DNA from: Ferrovibrio sp046294345
GTDB taxonomy: Bacteria > Pseudomonadota > Alphaproteobacteria > Ferrovibrionales > Ferrovibrionaceae
Reading direction: 5' to 3'
Assembly: GCA_046294345.1 (NCBI GenBank)
Contig: JBKBJT010000041.1
Coordinates: 1-28,571 of the forward strand
Length of the DNA stretch: 28,571 nt
Of this stretch, positions 8,585 through 15,626 are shown piece by piece (position 1 is the stretch's first letter; each line of letters starts with the position of its first letter). Under the pieces are notes generated by a model. The model did not search any database and was not told the DNA's origin. It saw only the letters and a list, made by a program, of their open reading frames with translations. A program made the translations under genes and the position numbers.

Positions 8585-9658
8585 ATGCGCATTCTGATCG
8601 TTTCCGATGCCTGGCACCCGCAGGTGAACGGCGTGGTGCGGACCCTGACCAAGACCCGCGAGGTGCTGGAGCGCCGCGGCCATGCGGTGGAGGTGATCGG
8701 GCCGGAGCAGTTCCGCCGCGTGCCATGCCCGACCTATCCCGAGATCGAGCTTTCGATCCTGCCCTATCGCCGGCTGGTGAAGCTGATCGAGGCTTTCGCG
8801 CCGGATGCGATCCACATCGCCACCGAGGGGCCGCTGGGCATGGCGGCGCGCAAATACTGCAAGCGCAACGACCTGATCTTCACCACCGCCTATCACACGA
8901 AATTCCCCGAATACATCCACGAGCGCACCAAGCTGCCGCTGAAATGGAGCTATGCCTTCATGCGCTGGTTCCATGGCGGCTCGGCCGGCGTGATGGTGGC
9001 GACCGACAGCCTGGCGAAAAGCCTGTCGGACTGGGGCTTCAAGAACCTGAAGACCTGGTCGCGCGGCGTGGATATCGAACGCTTCAGGCCGCGCAGCAAG
9101 GACATCCTCGACCTGCCGCGCCCGATCTACCTCTATGCCGGCCGCGTGGTGGTGGACAAGAACATCGAGGCCTTCCTGCAACTGAAGCTGGACGGCACCA
9201 AGCTGGTGGTGGGCATCGGCCCCGACCTGGAAGGCTATCGCGCCAAATACCCCGAGGCCGTGTTCGCCGGCTATCTGGAGAACGGCCATCTGGCCAGCTA
9301 TTTCGCCGCCGCCGACGTGTTCGTCTTCCCCAGCCTGACCGACACTTTCGGCCTGGTGCTGCTCGAGGCCTTGGCCTCGGGCGTGCCGGTGGCGGCCTAT
9401 CCGGTGACCGGACCCATCGACATCGTGGGGCCGCATCCGGAGGTGGGCGCCCTGCACGAGGACCTGGCCGTGGCGATCAAAAACGCGCTGGGCAAATCGC
9501 CCGAGGCCTGCCGCGCGCTGGCTTTGCAGTATTCCTGGGATGCCTGCACCGACCAGTTCCTGAACAACCTGGTGCCGCTGGCCAAGGCGAAAGCCGAACC
9601 GGCGGCCCGGGCCCAAGGCGACAAGGCGCCCGGCAAGGCGCCGGCGGCGGCGGAATAG
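8585..9658 (+). CDS. GT4-family glycosyltransferase (group 1)
   Basis: This is a retaining GT-B glycosyltransferase that moves a sugar from a nucleotide donor to an envelope acceptor, possibly a lipid, on the cytoplasmic side. The 357-residue product begins with MRILIVSDAWHPQVNGVV, typical of the SqdX/MgtA-like group. It carries RGVDIERFRP, YAGRVVVDKNIE and the donor-site stretch VFPSLTDTFGLVLLEA. In that stretch the first acid of the usual E-x7-E motif is Asp. The C-terminal 25 residues are Ala/Pro/Lys-rich and probably disordered. ATG 8585 is chosen because the family start follows directly. An in-frame ATG at 8540 adds only unrelated residues. The donor and acceptor are unknown. The gene stands alone. 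Confidence 0.85.
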   Translation: MRILIVSDAWHPQVNGVVRTLTKTREVLERRGHAVEVIGPEQFRRVPCPTYPEIELSILPYRRLVKLIEAFAPDAIHIATEGPLGMAARKYCKRNDLIFTTAYHTKFPEYIHERTKLPLKWSYAFMRWFHGGSAGVMVATDSLAKSLSDWGFKNLKTWSRGVDIERFRPRSKDILDLPRPIYLYAGRVVVDKNIEAFLQLKLDGTKLVVGIGPDLEGYRAKYPEAVFAGYLENGHLASYFAAADVFVFPSLTDTFGLVLLEALASGVPVAAYPVTGPIDIVGPHPEVGALHEDLAVAIKNALGKSPEACRALALQYSWDACTDQFLNNLVPLAKAKAEPAARAQGDKAPGKAPAAAE

Positions 9659-9760
9659 CCGCCAAGCTGCTGATAAACCTGGATCGTTCTGTGCGACACG
9701 ACCCGGCGGAAACCGTGACGTGACGGCCAGGGCGGTGTCTGGAGCCTGCCAGACCCTCGC

Positions 9761-9820
9761 CAATTATCGACAATTATCGACAATGATTGCCAATCATCGC
9801 CAATTCCGGCCAATCCGACG
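9761..9820. repeat. six tandem 10-bp repeats with invariant CAAT
   Basis: Six consecutive decamers start with CAAT in exact 10-base register. The first two are identical (CAATTATCGA), and the others diverge: CAATGATTGC, CAATCATCGC, CAATTCCGGC, CAATCCGACG. A ten-base period is close to one helical turn, so the CAAT boxes lie on one face of the DNA. Confidence 0.8.
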
Positions 9821-9847
9821 CCGGAAGCGGCGGCCGGTAACGCGCGG

Positions 9848-9942
9848 GTTTGATCCCGTTGCGGGCCAGTTGATGGCCGGTTTGATCCGGTTGGATGCCA
9901 GTTCGATCCCGTTCAGGGCCAGTCCGGTCCCGTTCGCGCCGG
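9848..9942. repeat. degenerate 21-bp tandem repeat, four units
   Basis: Units of 21 bases related to GTTTGATCCCGTT plus GGGCCA lie at 9848-9868, 9880-9900, 9901-9921 and 9922-9942. An extra 11 bases (9869-9879) sit between the first two. The last unit is the most diverged. The repeat is unrelated to the decamer array just before it. Confidence 0.7.
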
Positions 9943-9958
9943 GGCCTGAAAATGCAAA

Positions 9959-9980
9959 ATGCCGGCTGGCGGGCCGGCAT
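9959..9980. terminator. GC-rich hairpin, possible minus-strand terminator
   Basis: ATGCCGGC (9959-9966) and GCCGGCAT (9973-9980) form a perfect 8-bp stem with a six-base loop. Four A residues lie directly left of the stem, so a minus-strand transcript would carry a short U run after the hairpin. No plus-strand T run follows. Confidence 0.35.
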
Positions 9981-10159
9981 GGACATGCTGATTCACGATG
10001 TGAAAGAGCGATGTAAAAAGAGCTAGGGCGAAGGCGCGCGGATTCAAGGCGCGTAGCATTGGTGCCGCACACGCCACACCCGGCGCTGCCGCACCTCAAG
10101 CTCGACGGCACCAGACCGGCGATGGGTGCGGTCGATGAACAAATTGCTGAGCTTTTAGA

Positions 10160-10181
10160 TATAAGAATTTAATCTTATATT
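10160..10181. repeat. AT-rich 8-bp inverted repeat
   Basis: ATATAAGA (10160-10167) and TCTTATAT (10174-10181) are perfect inverted copies around six A/T bases. The site lies about 80 bases upstream of the lysozyme promoter, so it could be an operator. No regulator is encoded beside it. Confidence 0.4.
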
Positions 10182-10260
10182 CTATATGCGGCAGGTATGT
10201 CCGTTGCGCGAATACAGGATTATTCTAAAAAAATAAGGCTGTCATGCAGATTGGGCGTTC

Positions 10261-10290
10261 TTGACAATTGGAACAAAAATAGTACATTAT
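10261..10290 (+). promoter_or_regulatory. strong sigma-70-type promoter candidate for the lysozyme gene
   Basis: A perfect TTGACA (10261-10266) is followed after 16 bases by TACATT (10283-10288), or after 18 bases by CATTAT (10285-10290), in AT-rich DNA. The predicted transcript would start about 30 bases before the ATG at 10326, with a weak AAGG ribosome binding site near 10317. Confidence 0.6.
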
Positions 10291-10325
10291 ATTTTATATT
10301 TCAAACTCGCATATAAGGCAAAGAC

Positions 10326-11255
10326 ATGCCGTTCCGATTGCGCCCACAGGCTGCCGACAACACCGCCACGCCGCTCATCACATCGGATGATGACGATCTG
10401 TTTCGTCTTGTCGGCTCCGTTGGCGAGCAGGGCGACAATGACCGGCAGGATGTGATCAAGGCGCAGATCCTGCTTGGCGAGAGCGGTTATTTCAATTTGC
10501 CAGGCCTGGGCGGTCCAACGGGCTGGCCAAGCGGTGGTCTGTCACGCGGCATGCGAAATTATCAGAAGGATCGCGGCCTGACCGTCGACGGTATCATGCT
10601 GCCGGGCGGCGAAACGGTGCAGAGTCTGAACAGTGAATTGGGGGACCGTTTGGCGGGCCATGCCGTCCCGAAGCCAGATGAGGTTGACCGCCAGCATGCC
10701 GAGCGTGCCCAGCAGCTTGCGCAGGGCGAACCGACGGCAACCCCGGACATTTTGGTGCGCGGCAAGGCTGCAGACCATTCGCTCAGCGGCCTGGGCCTCG
10801 AAGGTATCAAGCAGCATGAGAATCTGCGCGAGAGAATCTATTCGGACCAAGCCGGAAAACGGACCATCGGCTATGGCCATCTGCTGCGTCCGGGCGAGGA
10901 ACAGCAATTCGCGAAAGGTATTGATGAAAAAGCCGCCCGCGAGTTGCTGGCCAAGGATGTCGCGACGGCCGAGGCGGCGGTGAAGCGGCTGGTGAAAGTG
11001 CCGCTGTCGCAACAGGAATATGATGCGCTGGTCAGCCTAGCCTATAATATCGGCCAGGGCGGTTTTGCGGAGTCGACGGTGCTCAAGCGGCTAAACGCTG
11101 AGGATTATCAGGCGGCAGCGGATGCCATGTTGATGTGGGACAAGATCACACAGAATGGCCAGAAGGTGCAGAGTAGCGGCCTGGTCAATCGTCGCAACAG
11201 TGAACGCAATCTGTTCCTGAACGGCATCTATGACAGCGGAAACCGAAAAAAATGA
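10326..11255 (+). CDS. GH24 (T4-type) lysozyme with N-terminal peptidoglycan-binding-like domain, no signal peptide
   Basis: This is a muramidase that should cut the MurNAc-GlcNAc bond of peptidoglycan. Residues about 155-305 form a GH24 domain. The catalytic residues E165, D174 and T180, followed by IGYGH, align with T4 lysozyme E11, D20 and T26 without a gap. Residues about 41-105 resemble a peptidoglycan-binding fold (GMRNYQKDRGLTVDGIMLPGGETVQSL). A charged linker lies between the two parts. The 309-residue product starts with MPFRLRPQAAD and has no Sec signal or membrane helix, so it needs a holin, lysis or a secretion machine to reach its target. The downstream secreted-protein gene overlaps by four bases. 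Codons look less GC-biased than in neighbouring genes. It could be a phage endolysin remnant or an exported antibacterial effector. Confidence 0.9.
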   Translation: MPFRLRPQAADNTATPLITSDDDDLFRLVGSVGEQGDNDRQDVIKAQILLGESGYFNLPGLGGPTGWPSGGLSRGMRNYQKDRGLTVDGIMLPGGETVQSLNSELGDRLAGHAVPKPDEVDRQHAERAQQLAQGEPTATPDILVRGKAADHSLSGLGLEGIKQHENLRERIYSDQAGKRTIGYGHLLRPGEEQQFAKGIDEKAARELLAKDVATAEAAVKRLVKVPLSQQEYDALVSLAYNIGQGGFAESTVLKRLNAEDYQAAADAMLMWDKITQNGQKVQSSGLVNRRNSERNLFLNGIYDSGNRKK

Positions 11256-11764
11256 GCAAAGCCTTCCTTGCGTTTCCTGTCCTGCTGGCTGCATTGCTCT
11301 GCGGTCTTCCCACTGGCCGCGCGGACGAGACCCGGCCACCGATCTTCAACCGCAACTGGACTGCGGACAGCACGACCTCGATGGGCATCACCGGCGACGT
11401 CAAGATGACGCCAGAGAGCATAACGTTCAACAACCGTATCACCTTCCGGTGGCGCTATATCGGCGACATCACGCCGCAACCTCAGGGCATTGGCTTCGAT
11501 AGTTTCGACCGTTTCTCGGTATATGAGTTGATCGACGCCAAGCCGCGGGCGATCAAGGGCGGCAACCATCTCTGCGGCCATCCGAAATACACCCGCGATA
11601 TACCACTGCCGCACTATATCGCCGTCAGCGCCTATACCGGCAGCCTCTACGACAAGTTGGGTATGGTCGTATCTTCCGGCGAAGCACCGCCGAAAGATGC
11701 CTTGTATGTGAAAGGTGACTTTTGCGGCAGCTTTGGCTATTCGGACGAGAAGAGCAAACGTTGA
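11252..11764 (+). CDS. secreted protein of unknown function, overlapping the lysozyme gene; candidate immunity/inhibitor protein
   Basis: I do not recognise this family. The 170-residue product has a clear Sec signal peptide (about residues 1-24, ending GRA before DETRPP), so it should act in the periplasm. The mature part is rich in beta-prone and aromatic residues. It has two cysteines (C108 and C158) that could form a disulfide. Cys17 in the signal does not have a lipobox. Its ATG is inside the lysozyme stop (ATGA), so the two are translationally coupled. A short stretch near the end, VSSGEAPPKDALYVKGDF, distantly recalls the Ser...Lys loop of MliC-type lysozyme inhibitors, but the match is too weak to assign it. 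Position and localisation suggest a protein that guards the cell against the lysozyme (inference). Confidence 0.7.
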   Translation: MSKAFLAFPVLLAALLCGLPTGRADETRPPIFNRNWTADSTTSMGITGDVKMTPESITFNNRITFRWRYIGDITPQPQGIGFDSFDRFSVYELIDAKPRAIKGGNHLCGHPKYTRDIPLPHYIAVSAYTGSLYDKLGMVVSSGEAPPKDALYVKGDFCGSFGYSDEKSKR

Positions 11765-11773
11765 CCGCCTGGA

Positions 11774-13522
11774 TCACGGCACCCGTTTCGTAATCCCCGG
11801 CACCGCGAAATCGAAGTCGCAGCCGGTATTCGCCTGGGTCACGCTGTCGAAATAGAGTTTCTCATAACCGCGCCGGCCGTCGCCCGTGGGCAGCGGCGGC
11901 AATGCTGCGCGGCGTTTGGCCAGTTCAGCATCACTCACCAGCAGGTCGATGCGGCGGCCTTCGGTATCCAGCCGGATGCGATCGCCGGTTTGCACCAGCG
12001 CCAGCGGCCCGCCGGCCGCAGACTCCGGCGCGATATGCAGAACGATGGTGCCATAGGCGGTGCCGCTCATGCGCGCATCCGAAATGCGCACCATGTCCTT
12101 CACGCCCTGTAACGCCAGTTTCCTGGGGATCGGGATATAGCCGGCCTCGGGCATGCCGGGTGCGCCTTTCGGGCCGGCATTGCGCAGCACCAGAATGTCG
12201 TCGGCCGTCACGTCGAGATCGGGCGCGTCGAGCCTTGCCGCCAGGTCGGGCAGGCCGTCGAACACCACGGCGCGGCCTTCATGCTGCAACAGGCTTTGCG
12301 TGGCGGCGGCCTGCTTGATGATGGCGCCATCGGGCGCGAGGTTGCCGCGTAGCACGGCCATCGCGCCGTTGGCATAAACAGGATTGCCAAGCGGCCGGAT
12401 CACATCCTGCTGCCAGGAGGGCGGCGCGGCGTCGATGTTGTCGCCGAGCGTCTTGCCCGTCACGGTCAGGCAGGCGCGGTCGATCAGGCTGCCCAGTTCG
12501 CGCAGGATCGGCGTCAGGCCGCCGGCCTTGTAAAGGTCTTCCATGTAATGCTGGCCGGTGGGTTTGAGATCGACCAGCACCGGCGTTTCGCGGCCGAGTT
12601 TATCGAAGCCGTCGAGGTCGATGCCGATGCCCAGCCGCCCCGCCATGGCGGTGAGATGGATCAGCGCATTGGTGCTGCCGCCCACGGCGAGCAGAACACG
12701 CAGCGCGTTTCTGAACGCGGCGGGCGTCATGATCCTGTCGGGTGTCAGGCCCTCGGCCGCCATCGCCACGGCGCGCGCGCCGGTCTGTTCGGCCAGGCGG
12801 CGGCGTTCGGCATGCACGGCCGGCACGGCCGCGCCGCCGGGCAGCATCATGCCCATCGCCTCCACCGTCAGGGCCATGGTGCTGGCCGTGCCCATCACGC
12901 CGCAGGTGCCGATGGTGGGCGCCAGTTCGGCATTCACCTCGTTGATTTCAGTCTCCGACATCTCGCCGGCGCGATAGCGCGCCCAGAAGCGGCGGCAATC
13001 GGTGCAGGCGCCGAGCTTTTCGCCGCGCCAGCTTCCCGCCAGCATCGGCCCGGTGACCAGCATGATCGCCGGCACGTTGACGCTGGCCGCGCCCATGAGC
13101 AAAGCCGGCACGGTCTTGTCGCAACCGCCGAGCAGGATCACGGCATCCATCGGTTGGGCGCGGATCATCTCTTCCGCGTCCATCGCCATCAGGTTGCGCA
13201 GATACATGCTGGTGGGATTGGCGAAACTTTCCTGGATCGAGATCACGGGGAAGGGCACGGGGATGCCACCGGCCAGCATCACGCCGCGCGAGGCCGCCTC
13301 GATCAGGTCGGGCACATTGCGGTGGCAGGCATTGTAGCCCGAGGCGGTGTCAACGATGCCGATGATGGGGCGCGACAGCGCCTCGTCGGTATAACCCAGC
13401 GCCTTGATGAAGGCCTTGCGCAGGAAAACGGAAAAACCGGCATCGCCGTAATTGGCGAGGGTGCGCTGCATGCCACGCGTGGAATTGCTGGGCGCGGGCT
13501 TGCTGGGAGAGGACTTCGACAT
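11774..13522 (-). CDS. IlvD/Edd-family dehydratase, probably a sugar-acid dehydratase
   Basis: This Fe-S enzyme removes water from a 2,3-dihydroxy acid or an aldonate to give a 2-keto acid. The 582-residue product has the family cysteines C66 (NACH), C134 (GGCDK) and C207 (TCGVMG), plus the catalytic serine region ARMSGTAYG. The cysteine spacing of 68 and 73 is, as I recall, that of the [2Fe-2S] L-arabinonate dehydratase group, so a pentonate/aldonate substrate is favoured over the branched-chain precursor of IlvD. The start at 13520-13522 has AGGAG upstream; an ATG 14 codons earlier lacks one. It is divergent from a 2-hydroxyacid dehydrogenase across a 16-bp palindrome, consistent with shared control of a sugar-acid pathway. 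The exact substrate is not shown. Confidence 0.85.
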   Translation of the reverse strand: MSKSSPSKPAPSNSTRGMQRTLANYGDAGFSVFLRKAFIKALGYTDEALSRPIIGIVDTASGYNACHRNVPDLIEAASRGVMLAGGIPVPFPVISIQESFANPTSMYLRNLMAMDAEEMIRAQPMDAVILLGGCDKTVPALLMGAASVNVPAIMLVTGPMLAGSWRGEKLGACTDCRRFWARYRAGEMSETEINEVNAELAPTIGTCGVMGTASTMALTVEAMGMMLPGGAAVPAVHAERRRLAEQTGARAVAMAAEGLTPDRIMTPAAFRNALRVLLAVGGSTNALIHLTAMAGRLGIGIDLDGFDKLGRETPVLVDLKPTGQHYMEDLYKAGGLTPILRELGSLIDRACLTVTGKTLGDNIDAAPPSWQQDVIRPLGNPVYANGAMAVLRGNLAPDGAIIKQAAATQSLLQHEGRAVVFDGLPDLAARLDAPDLDVTADDILVLRNAGPKGAPGMPEAGYIPIPRKLALQGVKDMVRISDARMSGTAYGTIVLHIAPESAAGGPLALVQTGDRIRLDTEGRRIDLLVSDAELAKRRAALPPLPTGDGRRGYEKLYFDSVTQANTGCDFDFAVPGITKRVP

Positions 13523-13668
13523 CGTGGACTCCTGTGGGGCGGGCAGGATCGGAACAACACGCACCGCCTGTCAATCTCTCGTGGCGGCCTGGAATTGGCC
13601 GGGAATTGGTCCGTCTGGTTCGGCTGTTCTGCGCCTTGCGGGAAACCCGGCCCTGCCGCTAGGTTTGC

Positions 13669-13684
13669 AACTGATATATCAGTT
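13669..13684. promoter_or_regulatory. 16-bp perfect palindrome, operator candidate
   Basis: AACTGATATATCAGTT reads the same on both strands. It lies between the divergent dehydratase and 2-hydroxyacid dehydrogenase genes and ends 15 bases before the latter's ATG, just left of its GGGAGGAG ribosome binding site. Such a site suits a dimeric repressor that blocks both genes. No regulator gene is adjacent. Confidence 0.6.
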
Positions 13685-13699
13685 TAGAGGGAGGAGACC

Positions 13700-14638
13700 A
13701 TGGCCGTCGAGATCGTGCAGACCACCGCCATGCCGCCGGCGATCCAGCAGGTGCTGGACCGGGAATTCAAGGTGCATCGCCTGTGGGAGGCGGCCGACCG
13801 CGACGCGCTGGTGAAGCAGGTGGCGCCCAATGTGCGCGGCATGGTCACCTCGGGCGGCGTCGGCGCCAATCGTGCGCTGATCGAGGCCTTGCCCAAGCTG
13901 GAGATGATTTCCAGTTTCGGCGTGGGCTACGACTCCATCGATATCGGCTGCGCCAAGGAGCGCGGCGTGACGGTGACCAACACGCCCGACGTGCTGACCG
14001 ACGACGTGGCCGACACCGCCATGGCGCTGCTGCTGGGCATGATGCGCCGCATTCCGCAGGGCGACCAGTTCGTACGCCAGGGCCGCTGGCCGAAGGACAA
14101 ATTCCCGCTCACCGACAAACTCGGCGGCAAGAAGATGGGCGTGCTGGGGCTGGGCCGCATCGGCCAGGCCATCGCGCGCCGCGCCGAACCCTTCAATGTC
14201 GAGATCAGCTATTTCGGCCCGCGCAAAAAGGCCGACATTGCCTGGCGCTATTACGACAACCTGGTGGCGATGGCGAAGGATGTCGACATCCTGATGGTCG
14301 CCTGCCCGGGCGGCAAGGAAACCGAAGGGCTGGTGAACCAGGCGGTGATCGACGCGCTGGGGCCGAAGGGCTATGTGGTCAACATCGCGCGCGGCTCGGT
14401 GGTGGTGGAGCCGGCGCTGGTGCAGGCGCTGGTGGACGGCAAGCTGGCCGGGGCGGGGCTGGACGTGTTCGCCGACGAGCCGAACGTGCCCGAGGCGCTG
14501 TGGAAACTCGACAGCGTGACGCTGGCGCCCCATGTCGGCTCGGCCACCCATGCCACGCGGCAGGCGATGGGCGATCTGGTGCTGAAGAATATCCTGGCGT
14601 TCTTCGCCGGCCAGCCGGTGTTGACGAAAGTGGTGTAA
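13700..14638 (+). CDS. D-isomer-specific 2-hydroxyacid dehydrogenase (glyoxylate/hydroxypyruvate reductase-like)
   Basis: This NAD(P)H-dependent enzyme interconverts a 2-keto acid and a D-2-hydroxy acid, 312 residues. The cofactor motif is LGLGRIGQAIARR. The catalytic Arg, Glu and His lie in NIARGSVV, DVFADEPNVP and APHVGSATH. The N-terminal SSFGVGYDSIDI is common in hydroxypyruvate and glyoxylate reductases of the GhrB/GRHPR group. GGGAGGAG provides a very good ribosome binding site. The pairing with a sugar-acid dehydratase across a palindrome suggests that it acts on a keto acid of the same catabolic route. The stop is only three bases from the stop of the convergent transglycosylase gene. 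Confidence 0.88.
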   Translation: MAVEIVQTTAMPPAIQQVLDREFKVHRLWEAADRDALVKQVAPNVRGMVTSGGVGANRALIEALPKLEMISSFGVGYDSIDIGCAKERGVTVTNTPDVLTDDVADTAMALLLGMMRRIPQGDQFVRQGRWPKDKFPLTDKLGGKKMGVLGLGRIGQAIARRAEPFNVEISYFGPRKKADIAWRYYDNLVAMAKDVDILMVACPGGKETEGLVNQAVIDALGPKGYVVNIARGSVVVEPALVQALVDGKLAGAGLDVFADEPNVPEALWKLDSVTLAPHVGSATHATRQAMGDLVLKNILAFFAGQPVLTKVV

Positions 14639-14641
14639 TAC

Positions 14642-15520
14642 TTACCAGCTGCTGTCGGTATCGCTGCTGCGGCCGAAGGCGTTGGCCCGGCCCAGCATCA
14701 TCTTGTGCAGCATTTCCATCGCCATCATCTTCACGCTGGCATCGGTGAGGCGGCGCTGCTCGTCGAGCTGGCTCTGAACCGATGACCGGCCGGCGCCGCC
14801 GCTGCGCGCGATGGCGGCGGCATCGTCCAGCGGCACGGCTTCAAGGCCGGTGGCCTTGCTGTTCAGCTTGTCCTTGAAGAAGGCGTAGATGTCGCCCAGC
14901 GACCGCGCCTTGCCTTCCGAGGTGTAGAACACGCCCTGGTTGGCGGCGGCGGCCTCGGGCAGCAGGCTGGCGGCGTTCTGTGCCGGATTATCCTTCAGGG
15001 CGGCAAGGAATTTCGTGGCGCCGTTCGCGCCGAGGAAATGGCCGAGATAGAGGTCGACCTTCTGCGCATCGACGCCGAATTCGCGGGCGAGGATCTGCTG
15101 GTTGCTGCGCGCGTATTCGGCGGCCATGGCGGCGGCGATGCGCGGATCGTCGCGCAGGGCCAGGATGGATTTGCGTGCCTCGGTATCGGCCACGCGCGGG
15201 CGGCCGTCGCCGCCGGCGCTGATCTGGGCGGCCTGTTCGGCCAGGCCGTATTTGGCACCATGATCGCGCACCATCTCCAGCCAGGTGCTTTCGATGAACT
15301 GGAACAGGCCGCGCGCCGAACTGGTCTTCGCCTGGGCATCGGGGCGGAAGCCGCTCTCCTGCCCGGCCTGGGCGACCAGATAGGCGAAGTCGACGCCCGT
15401 GCGGCTGCTGGCCTGCTTCAGCGTGCTGAGCAGCTCGTAGCTCACCTGGTGGCCGCCGACGCGGTAGCTGTCGGCGCGGGCGGCATTGAGGGCGGCGGAG
15501 AAGGGCGGCAGCGGGGCCAT
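14642..15520 (-). CDS. SLT-domain lytic transglycosylase (GH23-like)
   Basis: This is a peptidoglycan lytic enzyme of 292 residues. The SLT catalytic glutamate is E55 in QAGQESGFRP, followed by SARGLFQFIESTWLEMV, the usual GLFQF signature. The next part (YLGHFLGANGATKFL and a region to about residue 200) is typical of an alphaproteobacterial group that is sometimes linked to flagellar assembly. No flagellar gene is seen here. I see no clear signal peptide in MAPLPPFSAALNAARADS, so export is uncertain. The C-terminal 80 residues are polar and hydrophilic. It is divergent from the unknown gene at 15627. Confidence 0.85.
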   Translation of the reverse strand: MAPLPPFSAALNAARADSYRVGGHQVSYELLSTLKQASSRTGVDFAYLVAQAGQESGFRPDAQAKTSSARGLFQFIESTWLEMVRDHGAKYGLAEQAAQISAGGDGRPRVADTEARKSILALRDDPRIAAAMAAEYARSNQQILAREFGVDAQKVDLYLGHFLGANGATKFLAALKDNPAQNAASLLPEAAAANQGVFYTSEGKARSLGDIYAFFKDKLNSKATGLEAVPLDDAAAIARSGGAGRSSVQSQLDEQRRLTDASVKMMAMEMLHKMMLGRANAFGRSSDTDSSW

Positions 15521-15575
15521 GGGTCCGGAAACCTGTTTTGATCCCGTCCTGCTTATAGGAGTCGGGGCAAAGATT

Positions 15576-15596
15576 CCGTTAACATCTGGGTAACGG
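15576..15596. repeat. 6-bp inverted repeat between divergent genes
   Basis: CCGTTA (15576-15581) and TAACGG (15591-15596) flank nine bases. The site lies in the 106-base gap between the divergent transglycosylase and the unknown membrane protein. It overlaps a weak promoter reading TTAACA (15579-15584), 18 bases, TATTGT (15603-15608) on the plus strand. Confidence 0.3.
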
Positions 15597-15626
15597 ATAT
15601 TCTATTGTCGCCTCAGTATCTTAAGG

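Larger units (their letters stand above)
9659..10325. other. 667-base gene-free stretch with repeats and an AT-rich end
   Basis: No convincing gene is seen here. From left to right it holds: a small hairpin (GTCTGG/CCAGAC, 9737-9754) that could end the glycosyltransferase transcript; a decamer tandem array; a 21-bp tandem array; a GC hairpin; and, from about 10140, an AT-rich segment with an inverted repeat and a promoter for the lysozyme gene. The AT-rich part differs strongly from the rest of the window, which suggests acquired DNA. Open frames on the minus strand across the repeats give only low-complexity peptides. Confidence 0.7.

Noticed and set aside
7024..9723. 899-codon open frame on the plus strand
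   Set aside because: It is antisense to potF/potG and then out of frame in the glycosyltransferase gene. The peptide has no family motif and the real genes read in other frames.
9761..9942. CRISPR array
   Set aside because: Units are 10 and 21 bases in direct tandem without unique spacers, and no cas gene is present.
9774..10111. Minus-strand frames with periodic peptides over the tandem repeats
   Set aside because: The seven-residue periodicity follows from the 21-bp DNA repeat. There is no ribosome binding site and no credible start.
10326..11764. Prophage
   Set aside because: Only a lysozyme is phage-like. There is no holin, integrase, capsid or tail gene and no attachment repeat.
11774..13522. 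Branched-chain amino acid ilvD
   Set aside because: Cysteine spacing and the neighbouring 2-hydroxyacid dehydrogenase favour a sugar-acid dehydratase. No ilv gene is adjacent.
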